From Corynespora cassiicola (lineage: Eukaryota > Ascomycota > Dothideomycetes > Pleosporales > Corynesporascaceae), in contig JAEUWY010000004.1 in assembly GCA_022059125.1 (NCBI GenBank), forward strand, positions 3,782,001 through 3,846,000: a stretch of 64,000 bases of DNA, given 5' to 3'. Position 1 is the stretch's first letter, and each line of letters begins with the position of its first letter. The position numbers were made by a program, and so were the translations under genes. Under the pieces are notes generated by a model. It searched no databases. It saw only the letters and a program-made list of their open reading frames with translations, and was not told the DNA's origin. Below, one piece after another: positions 35,363-46,680 of this stretch.

Positions 35363-37505
35363 ATGTTCAAATACCTCAAATCCGCCCTCGCGCCCAGCGC
35401 CTTCGAATCCGAGCTCCCCGCCAACTACTTCTCCACCCCCCACCACTCCACCCCGCGCAAACCCTCCACCACGCCCTCCTCCTCTAGCTCAGGCTGTCAG
35501 AGCAACAATAGTAGCGGCGACAGCAGCATGTCCGACTTCGATCCCTTGACCGCGACGGCATATGAGCTGTCGGAGCTGCTCAATGCGCAGGTGCTGACCA
35601 GCGTCGAGATCGTGGAGGCATACCTGCAGCAGATTGAGCTGCACAATCGGCGGGGGAGGCAGCTGCGGGCGCTGATTTCCGTGGCGCCGAGGCATGAGTT
35701 GGTGAGGATTGCGAGGAGGTTGGATGATGAGAGGGCGAGGGGGAAGAGGAGGGGAGCGTTGCATGGGGTGCCGGTTGTGTTGAAGGATAATATCATGACG
35801 GATGCGAATTTGGGCATGGATACTACTGTGGGTACGTTTTGGACCCTTTTTTATTTCTGTCTTGGAGATTTTCGAGAGGAATGGTGTTTGCTGATCTGTC
35901 TGTGTGCAGGGTCGTATGCGTTTGTGGGGTGTATACCCAAGAAGAATGCCACGATTGTGGATCGCTTGATTCGCAGGGGAATGATTATTATGGGGAAAGC
36001 GAACATGACTGAGTTCTGTGGGTTGAAGAATCCGTCTATGCCACCGGGCTGGTCTGCAGTGGGTGGGCAGTGTCAGTCCCCGTACGTTGCGCGCCACATT
36101 GCAAAGAAGAAGCTTCACTGGGAACTTTCGGCTCCGGGAGGCTCGTCCACGGGTTCAGCTGTTGCTGTGGCCTCGGGGTTTTGTACGCTGGCTGTGGGCA
36201 CTGATACTATTGGATCGCTCATCACACCTGCGAATCGCGCGGCATTGTATGCGTTGAAACCCACCGTGGGAGAGATTCCAATGGATGGCATATTCTCGCT
36301 GAGCAAGACTTTCGATTCCGCGGGCGGCATGGCAAAAACGGCCAAAGATCTCGTCGCACTCATGGACGCCATGATGCTGCCTACCAGCAAAGAAGGAGAT
36401 GCCCGGATACCGAGCACATGTTTTCGAATCAAAGAAGACTTTGGCGGTCTGAGGGTGGGGTTCACGGAGCCGACAATTTGGAAGTCGTGGCGCAAGAGTG
36501 GGCGGATAAACGCTGACGCCGAACGTTTCATGCTCCAAAAGTATGACCAAGTGGTGAAGAAGTTGATTGAGATTGGTGTGGACATTGTATATCCTGTCGA
36601 ATTACCGCCAAGTCAGAGCCTGAATCTGGACGGGAAGAACAGTTTTGAGCCCATTGTTTGTACGTGGATTCACTGCTCTCCGAGTGTTTCAAGAAACGTG
36701 GTCACTAATGTTCTCCAGATTCCGAGTTCAAAGAGTGCCTTGCGGACTTTATACGGCAGTTCAAAATCACAAAAGTACACTCTCTCGCCGAAATCATAAA
36801 CTTCAACCTCGAGCACCCAGAGCTGACACTCCCACCATGTATGCACATCCTTTCAGCCCTCTCTCATATCCTCTCCATCAAACCGCTAACCTTATTCTTC
36901 CAGCTTGTCCTCACCAAAACGACCTCATGGCCGCCCTCCAATCCAGCACACTCCGCGATCAAGTACGCGCCGCCCGCGACCACCTCCGGATCGCCGGCGG
37001 CCGCGAAGGCCTTGACTTCCTCTTCGCCGACCAACAACTCGACATCGTCATCGCGCCCGGCGACGCCGCCCTATCCTCCCTCGCCGCCGCTGCCGGCTAC
37101 CCCACCGCCGCGTGCCCCCTCTCCGCCCTCAAGCTCAACGGCCAGCCCTTTGGCCTGACGCTCGCCTCGCCCCCGCACACCGAGCACATGCTGCTCCACT
37201 TCCTGACTGCGTACGAGGCCACGTTTCCGCCGCGCGCTCTGCCCCTACCGCTGTCGAGCGTGCCGCTTCAGGATCCGAATCCGGAGCCCCTCCCCGATAG
37301 GCCGATTATTGAGCTCATTTTGCATGAGTGGGATACAAGGCGATTTAGTTGTAGTGCGGATGCGCTGGCTGACTGGCTGAATGCGAGGTGGAGGAAGAGT
37401 GGGTATGAACTGAGCGCTGAGACGGTGTGTGAGGTTCTGAGGAGTAATGGGAGGATTGCGTTTAGGGGGTTAGGGGATGATGCTGCTGGTGCGTTTGCGA
37501 GGTAG
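35363..37505 (+). CDS. Amidase-signature enzyme with extra C-terminal domain
   Basis: Four exons (35363-35831, 35910-36659, 36719-36838, 36904-37505) give 646 residues. The Ser-cisSer-Lys triad is visible: Lys in GVPVVLKDNI, cis-Ser in APGGSSTGSAVAVASG, and the nucleophile Ser in GTDTIGSLITPANR. Such enzymes hydrolyse amides in the cytosol or organelles; the substrate cannot be read from sequence. The N-terminal ~55 residues are a Ser/Pro-rich leader before the amidase fold, which starts near LTATAYELSELL. After the fold comes an unusual ~70-residue helical tail with Trp/Arg-rich motifs (LADWLNARWRKSGYEL). Intron 1 (78 nt) is a multiple of three without a stop, so its retention would insert 26 mostly hydrophobic residues. 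Confidence 0.88.
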
Positions 37506-37966
37506 TACGTCGTCATTGCGTTTTGAGGAGATTGTGAGCTTTTGGCGGGGTGCGAGGAGATGAGATGCTGTCGAAATGTCGTACTGGTTTGATTTGTCGA
37601 GGAACGCATCGCTAGTAGGGTTTCGCCTAAAAGAGTAGGTGGATTTAGGAGGCGCCTGAGATGGAAATGGGGCATTTGGTGATGTATCAAGGAGTTCTTT
37701 TATATACCCACTGAGTAGACTCACCTATACCTGTAAATGACAAGCTCAATTCAATATCATTAATTGCAAGTAGCATCACAGAGAACCATTAGAAGGGATT
37801 TCTTGGAGAGAAAAACTTTTATATTAATACCTGGGAGGGTAGAGACTTGGGTGTCATGCCTTAGTGCTGCGTGAAAGCCATTTCAGCACACAAAGACAAA
37901 GGAAAGAAATAGGAAATTGAATAGAACGCAGCAAGAAAACAGAACATACGAATTAGACATCAAAAT

Positions 37967-38068
37967 GCTATGCAATACAAACAGAACGCAACACTAAAAG
38001 CAGAAAAGATAAGCTAAGCATTACAAGTCTATGCGATACAAAACAGAACGCCACAATAAAACATAAAA
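37967..38068 (+). repeat. Imperfect ~60-bp tandem duplication
   Basis: The block starting TCTATGCGATACAAAACAGA (38028) closely repeats the one at 37968 (CTATGCAATACAAACAGAAC). Both share the core ACAGAACGC followed by an A-rich stretch. A weaker third relative lies at about 37919-37950. Confidence 0.65.
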
Positions 38069-38223
38069 AATAAAAGAGTAAGTATATGCCCAGTCTCCCC
38101 ACTCCCTTTCTCAATTTCCTCCTTCTCTTCGTCGTCACCGCCATCACCGCCATCATCGCCATGGTCTTCATCTTCATCGTGTTTATTGTCCTAGTCGTCT
38201 TAATCGTCATTACTATCATCGTG

Positions 38224-38265
38224 GTCGTCATGGTCGTCATGGTCGTCATGGTCGTCATGGTCGTC
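38224..38265 (+). repeat. (GTCGTCATG)n minisatellite, 9-bp unit
   Basis: Four exact units plus a partial one. The preceding 120 bases are looser ATC/GTC triplets, suggesting an older, decayed part of the same array. It sits 33 bases beyond the stop of the next gene. Confidence 0.8.
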
Positions 38266-38297
38266 GGGCCCCTCAGGCCGTACCTCCCCTACTCATC

Positions 38298-39902
38298 TCA
38301 CACGTTCCTGGGCCCCCAGACCTTCTTCTTCTCCACAACCAGCTCAAACCTAGCCGCTCCGTGACCCTTACCGTTGAAGCGTGAGTTCCAGCAGCGTTCA
38401 CACCCCAGAGCCTGGGCCTTGACCTCCAGCTCCACTCGGTTGACCTCCTGCCACCTCATGTGAACCGGGCCTTGTGGCGACGCCTCGTGCGACAGCTCGA
38501 TCTGCAATCGAGCCGCCATACGATTCGCTAGACCCAGATCCGTGTAGATCTCTGGAATTTCAGGGTCCGGGAAGGGGTACTGGACCCGGAGCGGGTCCGC
38601 GTCGACGTCAATGACCACTCTCGAGTCGTCATCGGCGACAGATGATTCCTCTACCAGGCGCCAGAGGCGGACGACGTACATAGTTGCCCTGACGGTGGGC
38701 GGCGGCACCGCTGCGACCGTGTATTGGTATTCGATCGGGCGGGTCGCCGTGGACGGAACCATGTTCCTGTCCACCCAGATACGGACCCACGAACGCTTTT
38801 CTGGCGTCTCTAGCCCAGAGAAGGAGCCTTGGTGGAGTGCACACCCGTTGTTGCTGGTGGTTTGTACCCAGCGGTGCCAGTGGACGCCGGCTGAGTGCGC
38901 GGCCGAGTTCTGCTGGAACTGCGACGCGAGGAAGTTGGCAGTCGCTAGGGACCTGAAAGCGAGAGGGTTTTCCGGTAGTGATGGGTCGAGGGTCGGTTCG
39001 TAGTCATCCTCGGCACCGGTCCAAATCTTCTGATGTACAGTATACTCGAAGAAAAACTCGTGACTGGTGAGGGGCGATAGCGTCACATGTCGTGCCACTT
39101 CTGGGGCAGACTCATCTGACACCTCGACGGCAGCAAAGGGTTCGAATTTCAAAGACCCGATGTCAAAAGTCGCCTCTTCTGGGGGAGAGGGATCCCTTTC
39201 AGGTTCAACCTCTATTGCCTCGGTTGGGAGAGAGGGATCCTTTTTGGGTTCAGCCTTTACCGCCTCCACTGGTAGAGAGGAATCCCTTTCGGGTTCAACC
39301 TGTACCACCAGCTTTGCCTCCCCAAGGGCCTCTGACAGAAGAGCGAGGTCATCGTTAGAGGCCTCAAGCTCCTCCTCCCATTCGTACTTTCCTGCTTGCG
39401 GTTCGGCGGCGGTCTTTCCCTTCTTTTTGAGGCGCTTCTCGTCCTCCGTAGATATAGGAGCCTCTTTGCGCTTCTTGGCGAGCCCGACGCTCTTCAGGTC
39501 GAGGCGCTTCTTGGGTCGAGCGGCGGTGCCGTATGCAATGTCGAGACTGGCTGTGGTGTTATCGTCGCGCTTGCGCTTTGGCCCTTGCTTTGGAAGGGTT
39601 TCTGGAGCGGGTGCGTGGGCGGCGAACTCTACCGGAAAGTTGGTTGCCATCAAGGCGCCGACAAGAGATGATTCGATTGAGGAGAAGTACACTGAACGGA
39701 TGTCGTGACGTGAGGCGATGGCGTACTTGGAAAGAGTCTCGGATTTTGAGACGCTTGCTGGAGGTGGCGTTGGCGGCTGCGGGAGTGGTGGTGGTGGTAG
39801 TGATGATATTTTATGGGATTCCGCGCGCGTCGTGCGACCTCTTGAGGTGGAGGGAACAGCGGCAGTGGAAGCGGTACGACGTGTTGCTCTTTTGGGAGGC
39901 AT
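38298..39902 (-). CDS. Unrecognised basic, probably nuclear protein with acidic repeats
   Basis: A single exon of 534 residues from ATG 39902 (MPPKRATRRT). An upstream in-frame extension to 40241 exists, but it is hydrophobic and AT-rich, unlike the rest. Residues ~1-60 are basic and Pro-rich. Four basic clusters (PKRKRD, RPKKRL, KKRK, KRLKKKGK; about 108-163) resemble nuclear localisation signals. Residues ~202-244 hold three imperfect copies of a ~16-residue unit of the form VEPERD-PSLP-EA. The C-terminal ~260 residues look folded, with many conserved-looking Trp and aromatic residues (HWHRWVQTT, CERCWNSRFNG). A CxxC pair lies near the end. I recognise no family. The gene lies between AT-rich flanks, suggesting a lineage-specific or fast-evolving gene. 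Confidence 0.7.
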   Translation of the reverse strand: MPPKRATRRTASTAAVPSTSRGRTTRAESHKISSLPPPPLPQPPTPPPASVSKSETLSKYAIASRHDIRSVYFSSIESSLVGALMATNFPVEFAAHAPAPETLPKQGPKRKRDDNTTASLDIAYGTAARPKKRLDLKSVGLAKKRKEAPISTEDEKRLKKKGKTAAEPQAGKYEWEEELEASNDDLALLSEALGEAKLVVQVEPERDSSLPVEAVKAEPKKDPSLPTEAIEVEPERDPSPPEEATFDIGSLKFEPFAAVEVSDESAPEVARHVTLSPLTSHEFFFEYTVHQKIWTGAEDDYEPTLDPSLPENPLAFRSLATANFLASQFQQNSAAHSAGVHWHRWVQTTSNNGCALHQGSFSGLETPEKRSWVRIWVDRNMVPSTATRPIEYQYTVAAVPPPTVRATMYVVRLWRLVEESSVADDDSRVVIDVDADPLRVQYPFPDPEIPEIYTDLGLANRMAARLQIELSHEASPQGPVHMRWQEVNRVELEVKAQALGCERCWNSRFNGKGHGAARFELVVEKKKVWGPRNV

Positions 39903-40710
39903 TGTGTATTTGGCTTTTGGTGTGAAGATGTAGCCGTGGCTTGTGATCAAGGAAAGAAGTGATAGTAGCCGAGAGGACTCTTCGTGTGGAGGTAATAGAA
40001 AAAGAGAAAGAGAGCAAAGGAGGATAGAACTAGTAGTAGCAACAAACAGGAAGCGAGTGGTGTGAAAGGTAGAATGTTTCGTTTGTTGGGGAGGCAAGAT
40101 AATCAAAACCGCAGTGAAAGTGTAAGCATGTGGTTTTGATGTGAGGTTAACTGAACTACGGATTTCTGCACAAATTCTGTTTAAATCTCTTGATTTTTCA
40201 AATGCAAGTATGTCTCTGTTATAGCAATGTCTTAAGAACACAGCTATCTGTTACGATTGATCACAACTTGCAGCTGTCTTCTTGAAGCTATATAAATCTA
40301 TCCATAACTTCCATTGTAACATTGTCTGCAGTTTCAGTCTTGATGTTATAAAGAATATTAGAATGATAGTCTTCTAAGCGTCTTCGCTTTTAATACCCCT
40401 TTACGATTAATATCTCTTATTGCATTCTAGCAACAGTGAACCAGAATCCTACCTTCTAGTCCTTTAAACCAAGTTATTCCTTCTAGGATTGTTTTAGGAT
40501 GTATCCTTAGGTATAAGGCAAAGCAAAAAACAAGATGATATCAACTTCTAAAGGCTGGTCGTCAGATGTAGTCTGGATAGTGGGATGACTTAGTAATCAT
40601 CTAATACCAAAACGTCTTAGCGTCCCACATTTCCTTTTCCGAACTTTGCGTGTGGGCAACTGTGACTCCAACCTCGAACATCGCAAACAGTGCGCAGGCG
40701 GAGTGCTCGC
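39903..40710. other. AT-rich divergent spacer
   Basis: About 40100-40620 is clearly AT-rich with many TA steps and no coding signal. It divides the unknown minus-strand gene from TRM732. It may be a decayed repeat, but no element is recognisable. Confidence 0.45.
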
Positions 40711-43700
40711 ATGCTCCGGGTGTTCCCCAAGATGGCACAAGAGATCAAGAGCTCCAGTATTCCCATACCGGAACAGCTTCTCCGGGATGCCTCCAAGAAT
40801 CTCCCGGAACTCATTCCGAATTTTCAAGGAAAAGAAGCGGAACTTGGCGTGAAGTAAGACAGCAAAGTCCGTGGCTTTGAAGCTTGTCCGCTCGAAGAAT
40901 CACTGACAATAGCTGTAGAGAGCTCCATGAGGTGATCGGCCCAATCTTGGACACTGCTGATTCAGCGGACCTGGCACCTTCGCATAAAGCGGCGGCGTGC
41001 AATGCCCTGTGCGCCATCATCGAGAATTGTCGTGCATCGGACGTGGATTATGTGCGAGAAGCTCTTCTAGATGACTTTATCTGGTTCCGCCTATTTGAAA
41101 TCTTCCTCCAACGGTCCGATAATGCCAAGGGTAAATCCATTAGGCAGGTACTTTTGGTCCTTACTGGCCTGCTCCTCAAGGATGATAGCGCGCGTTCCCT
41201 TGAGCTCCGGGATCGCGCTCTCAAAACCTTTATAGACATTATATGCCAACGCCAAGATCGCCTAAAGGTGAAACCGGCCTTGCAGGGACTGGCACATTTT
41301 ATACAAAAAGAGGTTGTATCCATCCCTGAACTCATCCAGGCGCATTCGAGCATTCTTCCACCAAGCCTTTCTGAAACTGCAACGCGGACAAAGCTACTAC
41401 AAGGACTTTTTGATGCGTTCCTGGCATGGATAGTACACCACGACACCTCCCTGTCAGCAGGCCACTTGATCAAGAACTTTCTTACGCAAGTTCGCCGGTC
41501 ATCCAACCTAGTTCCGGAAACTGAAAACGCCGTTGCGTACCTTTGGATAGAACCTGTGGTGCAAATGATTCACCAATGGCAGGACCGTATCCAGGAGTTC
41601 AAGACTCATGTATTTCCGCACTGCTTCCTTCCCAATATTGAAGAGTATCTACATTTCCTCTCCTACCTACATTTCGATAAGCATGTGGAAACGAAAGGGG
41701 AGCTTCCAGATGCACTAAAGTGCTTTGAGAACTCGACAAATATACTGGAAGACTTTGAAGAGTTTAAGATTCTTCTCGCTACGATTCAGACTGGCAAAGA
41801 ACTCGGAATCGTAAAAGACGTCGGTTAGTTGATAAACGTTCCTATCATCACTTTTCACGGTCATACTTTTAGTTTATCCACCCTTTTCATGAATCAGTGA
41901 TGGCAAGCCATGTCTAACATCTACGAGACTATCGCCAGTATAACAAGATCGAAGTTCACGGATCTTTCCTGCATTTTCCTGACCGCATTTTTGGCGATTG
42001 GATGTCTGATCCAGAACCCGAAGTCCGCCTTGCTGGGCTTTTCCTTTCTGTTTACTCCACGGCTGGCACCCGGCCTATCAATCGAGGCGTGTTTAAGTCA
42101 CTCAAGCGAAACCTCGCACATTTTCATACTGAAACCGATGCGAATGCTCGTCGAGAGATTATGGGCTATATTCAGAAACTCATAGATCGCCTGAGAGGAA
42201 GCACAGTCACTCTCGCCAAGGGTCTTGCAAAAGCAAGCACCGGCCGGCTTGCCTATCCGAAGGAGTGTTTCCCGGATGCCATCTCACCCCCTTCTCGCCT
42301 GGCCCAGGATCCGCTTTTGGAGCACTTGAGTTTTGTTCCGTGGTATCTTAGGTTCCTCGAATCGGAGCTGAAGCCGACTGCTTCCTACCAGCGGCGCATC
42401 ACAGCACTGAGGGCATTCTCGATTGTGTTGCGGTGTGGAATAGATCCCCGCGTGCCTCGGCAATACCTCTCCAAGTCTGCTCAGGGGCAAATCATATGGG
42501 CTCACGCGCTGAAGATACCAAACTCCACGACTCTCAGATTGCTGCTGGACCTAGTTCTCGACCCCTTCGACGATATTCGCGAAGCATCCGTCACTCTGCT
42601 AAATATTTGTTTGGAGTCACTACCGGAAGAAGAGAGACGTACGGAGATTTCTCGTTTTCCTCGATTCATCAAAAGGGCAGAAACGGCAATGTTGCGCACT
42701 GGTCGCGCCGATCAGGCCGATGGTGTGGCGAGAGCATACGGACTGCTCTTTTCGCTGTATAGGGACGATGCATTGGAAACTAATTCGAGCGAGACCCAAG
42801 AGCCTACGCGTGGAGAGGTCGCCCTTCGTTTGAGTGATCAACTTGAGGAGACGATCGAAGTCGCGCGGACAAATCTTTCCGAGGCGGTTGATGGCCGCCC
42901 TGTTCACGGCACATTTGCGGCGATACGGTAAGACAACCTACCTAGCTAATTGAAATGCGCAGTCACTCACATATGGCAGATATATTCTGGACCAGGAGCA
43001 ATTCTACAATGAAATTGCCCAGCTTCCCATGGACAAATACCTAATTTGGAGGCAAGTCCACGCCAGGATTCTGACAGCTTTCGAAACGCTCTGGTCAATC
43101 GTTCAGAGTGTTCTATGTGCAGACGCGCCCGAAGGACATGTGCCTGAAGACCTTGAGGAAGAAGCGAGCTTGGATACTAAGGAAATCCTCAGCTACTCGT
43201 GGAGAGGTTTGAAGGAGGCGAGGTGAGAAGTGTGTCCATCCAAAGTCTGTACTATGCTGATGGTAACAGCACGCTCTTACGAGCAATCATATCCAAGGCC
43301 CCTGTAGGTACCGATGAACGAGCCTTGATTCACCCAACAATGTTTGAAAAGCTGGGACGACTGTGTTTTGTGCAGTTAGTCGAGCTCCGGCATCGTGGTG
43401 CACACTCGGCAGTCGCTCAGACTTTCGGCGCTTTTTGCCGTCGTTGCGCGTCGGCCGAGGACGAAATATTGAAGGTCCTGCCGGAGAAGTGGTACCAGGT
43501 GAGTTTTCAAGGAAGGGGTTCAGAATGTGTCTGACGGCGTAGGAAACGTTACTCTCCATCCAAGACAAAGCCGGCGCCATCACTCGTAGATCGGCCGGAA
43601 TACCCTCACTGATGGCCAACATCATTGCCGCAGATTCGCAGTCCTCAGGAAAGCTGTTTCCGCGAGCAATGCGCGATCTGGTCGCGGAAGCATCGGTAGA

Positions 43701-46131
43701 TGCAAAGAGCGCAAATATTGAAGAGAGTCGGCTGCCTCAAGTGCATGCGCTCAACTGCATCAAGGAGATATTCACGAGCTCGAAGCTAAGCGTAGCGTCT
43801 GAGATTTATATTGGAGAGGGTCTAGAATTGGCTGCACGAACTCTCAATTCTAGGATGTAAGTAATGTGCTGCATCTACGGACGAAAATGGCTAATGAGTC
43901 TAGATGGCCCATACGAAACTGTAGCCTGATGCTGTTCAAGGCGTTGATCGAGAGACTGCTTGGCAGTGATGAAGCACAAGACTGGAAGGAGCAAGAGCGA
44001 ACAAAGACCTCTCGATTCTCATACAACAACTACCCGAGCTTGGTCGGTATACTTGTCGATCTTTTGGACCCAGAGGGACCGCTTAAAAAGTCCATGGCAC
44101 CAACAGTAGAGAACGCCATCATGGATCTTCACGGCGCGGAGGGAGTATTCCCAGCTCTGCAGATTCTCCGGCAAGCAGCTCCACCGGAGGCATACCGCAG
44201 TAAGATGATCGACTCTGTTAGGTACTTGCTTGGTAGCCCTCATTGGCACTTGCGTGACATGGCGGCTCGCACCTTGGTGTCACTACACCGTCCTGAGGAA
44301 TACTATGAGACGATAGTTGGGCTGCTGCCCTTGACTGAAAGCTCGCATAATAGACGTCATGGGGAGCTTTTGAGTGTCAAGTACATGCTGAGGAAGTTCC
44401 TCCATCATTCACAAGAAACAGGGATGAGTAAGCATCTCTTACGTTTACCTTTTCAGTTACAAGAACTTACACCCTCCAGACTCTACTTCCCTCGATGCCC
44501 TCATCTTCGCCTTGGACGAGAAATCTGACGGACTATACACAAGAGATCCGTGCCCGTTCACCAAGTCTGCATTCCTGGAAATTGTCAATCTCTGCGGAAT
44601 GGCGATTCTACAATGGAAGCAATCGACCTTGTCACTTGCGGCATGGGCTCAACTGATGGAATCTCTGTCCATCGGACCAAACCACACGCTTGAGCTCAGC
44701 AAACGCCCTGGTGACGACCTACTTCACAACTCTATAGTGCAGTGCTTCTTCATCGACCGCTCAATCTCGCGCTATGATTTTGACGATCCGGATCAGCCGC
44801 CTATCCACTCGGAAATCGAAAATGCACTCGTATGGCTTGAATCGGAATACCCAGATGCATGTTGCGCAGCTCTAGAAACGCTTGATTCGATCATCCACCT
44901 CAGGGCTGCAGCCTCCCCTGCTATTCCCACTGTCTCAATCTTAGCATCAATTCACCACCTCATTCTACACGGTACTGACCAAGAAGTCCTCTCCAACGCG
45001 CAGTCCGTCCTCGGCACCTCATTCGCCTCGTCCACCCTCCGCGCGGAATTCTTCTCCCAAGTCAATTCTTCTCACCTCCCAAAAACACTCATTCACCTAG
45101 AGTCTCAATGCACCTCTAGCGCCCCATCCAACGCGCGCTCTGCCCTCCCCCTCCTCGCCATCTTCCTCGACCACGCCTCCCAAGTCACCCCTCAAGGCGA
45201 AGACCAGACACAACTCCTCCGCCAATCCGCCCGCTACATCCTCCTTGTCCGCACCGCCCTCGCCGAGGCAAACCCCTTCGACGCCCGCTTCGCCGCCATC
45301 ACCTCCCTCTCGTCCCTTGAGCACGTACTCGCGTTGCCCTTGACCCCCTCACGCGCAACGGCTGACCTGGTGCTCGGAATCGCCGCCGTCCTGTACACGG
45401 CGCTAACCGACGACGACGACGAGATCAGGGACCTCGCCGCGCGAACGACGGGCCGCTTCTTGCGCGCGCAGGGCATCGAGAGCACAAGAGACACCGTTCC
45501 CGTGCTAGCGAGCCAGGCGCTGGTCCGATGGCTCGCGTCGCCTGCGGTGAGCGGGTCGCCCGCCGCGCCTGCCCTCGCGGCGCTGAGCGTGCGACACGTC
45601 ACCGGGCACACGGGCGCGTTGTGGCAGCCCCCATTCGAAGAAGAGTGGCTCGCGAGCCGCAAAGAAGACACGGCGCTCTTCGCGACGGAGCGGCAGAACT
45701 TGTACGTCGATCCGGCGTCCAGCGTCGCGCTGTTTGCGCGGCTCCTGTGCGCGCTGCCCGCCGAGCGTGTGCCAGCGCCGGTCCGCACGGGGCTGGCCGA
45801 GTACACGGTCTCTGCACTCTCAACGCTGGGCGCTACGGCCGGTGCTGAGATGGATGGTCCACTGGGGTGGTCTGCGAAGGCTGAGGTGTTTACGCTGTGC
45901 GTGCGAGCTGTGTGTGCGGCCGAGGTGGTGCTTGGGTGGGGCGGGGAGGATGCGGGACGGGTTCGGGCTGCTTTGGGGGCGTTTCTTCAGGCTGCGGGGG
46001 GTAGTGAAGTGCATGGGTTGGTGGTGAAGAGGGCAGAGGGTGTGCTGACGAAGAGTGTGCTGGGGGTGTTGAGCAGAATTGGTGGTGGGATGGAGGAAAT
46101 GGGGTGGGGGTTTGATGGCGGTGAGATATGA
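40711..46131 (+). CDS. TRM732: Trm732/THADA homologue (DUF2428), tRNA 2'-O-methylation cofactor
   Basis: Eight exons: 40711 or 40732-40853, 40913-41823, about 41928-42927, 42980-43222, 43270-43498, 43543-43856, 43904-44427 and 44480-46131. From ATG 40732 these give 1664 residues, an appropriate size. The protein is a long Armadillo/HEAT-like solenoid. The family hallmark RRSAGIP lies in exon 6 (TRRSAGIPSLMANIIAADSQ). Exon 7 has the conserved PHWHLRDMAARTLVSL. In yeast, Trm732 partners the methyltransferase Trm7 to modify position 32 of certain tRNA anticodon loops in the cytosol. Two starts lie seven codons apart. The exon 2/3 junction is uncertain: a phase-1 donor at 41824 needs a GAG acceptor at 41927, since the nearby CAG acceptors break frame or hit a stop. 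Confidence 0.9.
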
Positions 46132-46680
46132 GAGACCCAAGTATGGGAAACAAAATGATAGATTGGTAGGTAGGTAAAATTCGTAACCGTGTACATGCTT
46201 TAATAGTGCATCTGCTATTGATTTTGGGAGACGTGGAGCATAATTTCGACTTGTCCGGCCTGGTGTTGGATTTGTGATGCGAAGGCCATCTACTCATACG
46301 CCCTCGAAAATGAGACCAAGTCCAATTCGCGCTCATACACATCACGCAGGTCTACTTTGTTCCCTTTATTCATTTCCAAATTCCACAAAAGCCTCGTTTC
46401 CTTAATCAGAACAATGTGCAATTCAAGCAATACAACTGCAAAAGGGGATATAATCTTCATTCGACCGACATCCGTAGCTCAAGTCTTGCTCTTCCGTCAT
46501 GGATTCGTCGCTGCTAGCAAAATATTACTCGTCTAAAGCTCGCTCGCTCGCTCGCCCAACCGTCTGCTCGTTGCGAGTATGCACTCTCCATTCGGCCTCG
46601 ACCGGCGCACTCGCCAACTGATTGGATTGGTCTCCGCACCTCGAATAATCCGCATGAAATATTACAACGAACAAGCCCGC
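46132..46680. other. Convergent intergenic region
   Basis: This lies between the stops of TRM732 and the sorting nexin. A (GCTC)n run is at 46538-46555. No gene. Confidence 0.5.
46538..46555 (+). repeat. (GCTC)n microsatellite
   Basis: Four tetramer units within the 3' flank of the sorting nexin gene. Confidence 0.6.

Larger units (their letters stand above)
37506..38297. other. AT-rich intergenic region with two kinds of tandem repeat
   Basis: Separates the convergent ends of the amidase and the 38298-39902 gene. AT-rich from about 37700. Holds a duplicated ~60-bp unit (37967-38068) and a GTC-rich tandem array (38100-38265). No gene. Confidence 0.55.

Noticed and set aside
34509..35363. 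284-codon minus-strand frame upstream of the amidase
   Set aside because: Low-complexity Arg/Trp/Gly product, overlaps the amidase leader, and no splice or family support.
38224..38265. Possible CRISPR-like array
   Set aside because: Contiguous 9-bp units without spacers, in a fungal genome; a minisatellite.
39903..40241. N-terminal extension of the 38298-39902 protein to an upstream ATG
   Set aside because: The added 113 residues are hydrophobic and AT-coded, in contrast to the basic MPPKRATRR start, and look like leader sequence.
41910..42185. 91-codon plus-strand frame inside TRM732
   Set aside because: Out of frame with the conserved GDWMSDPEPEVRLAGL region; a shifted reading of exon 3.
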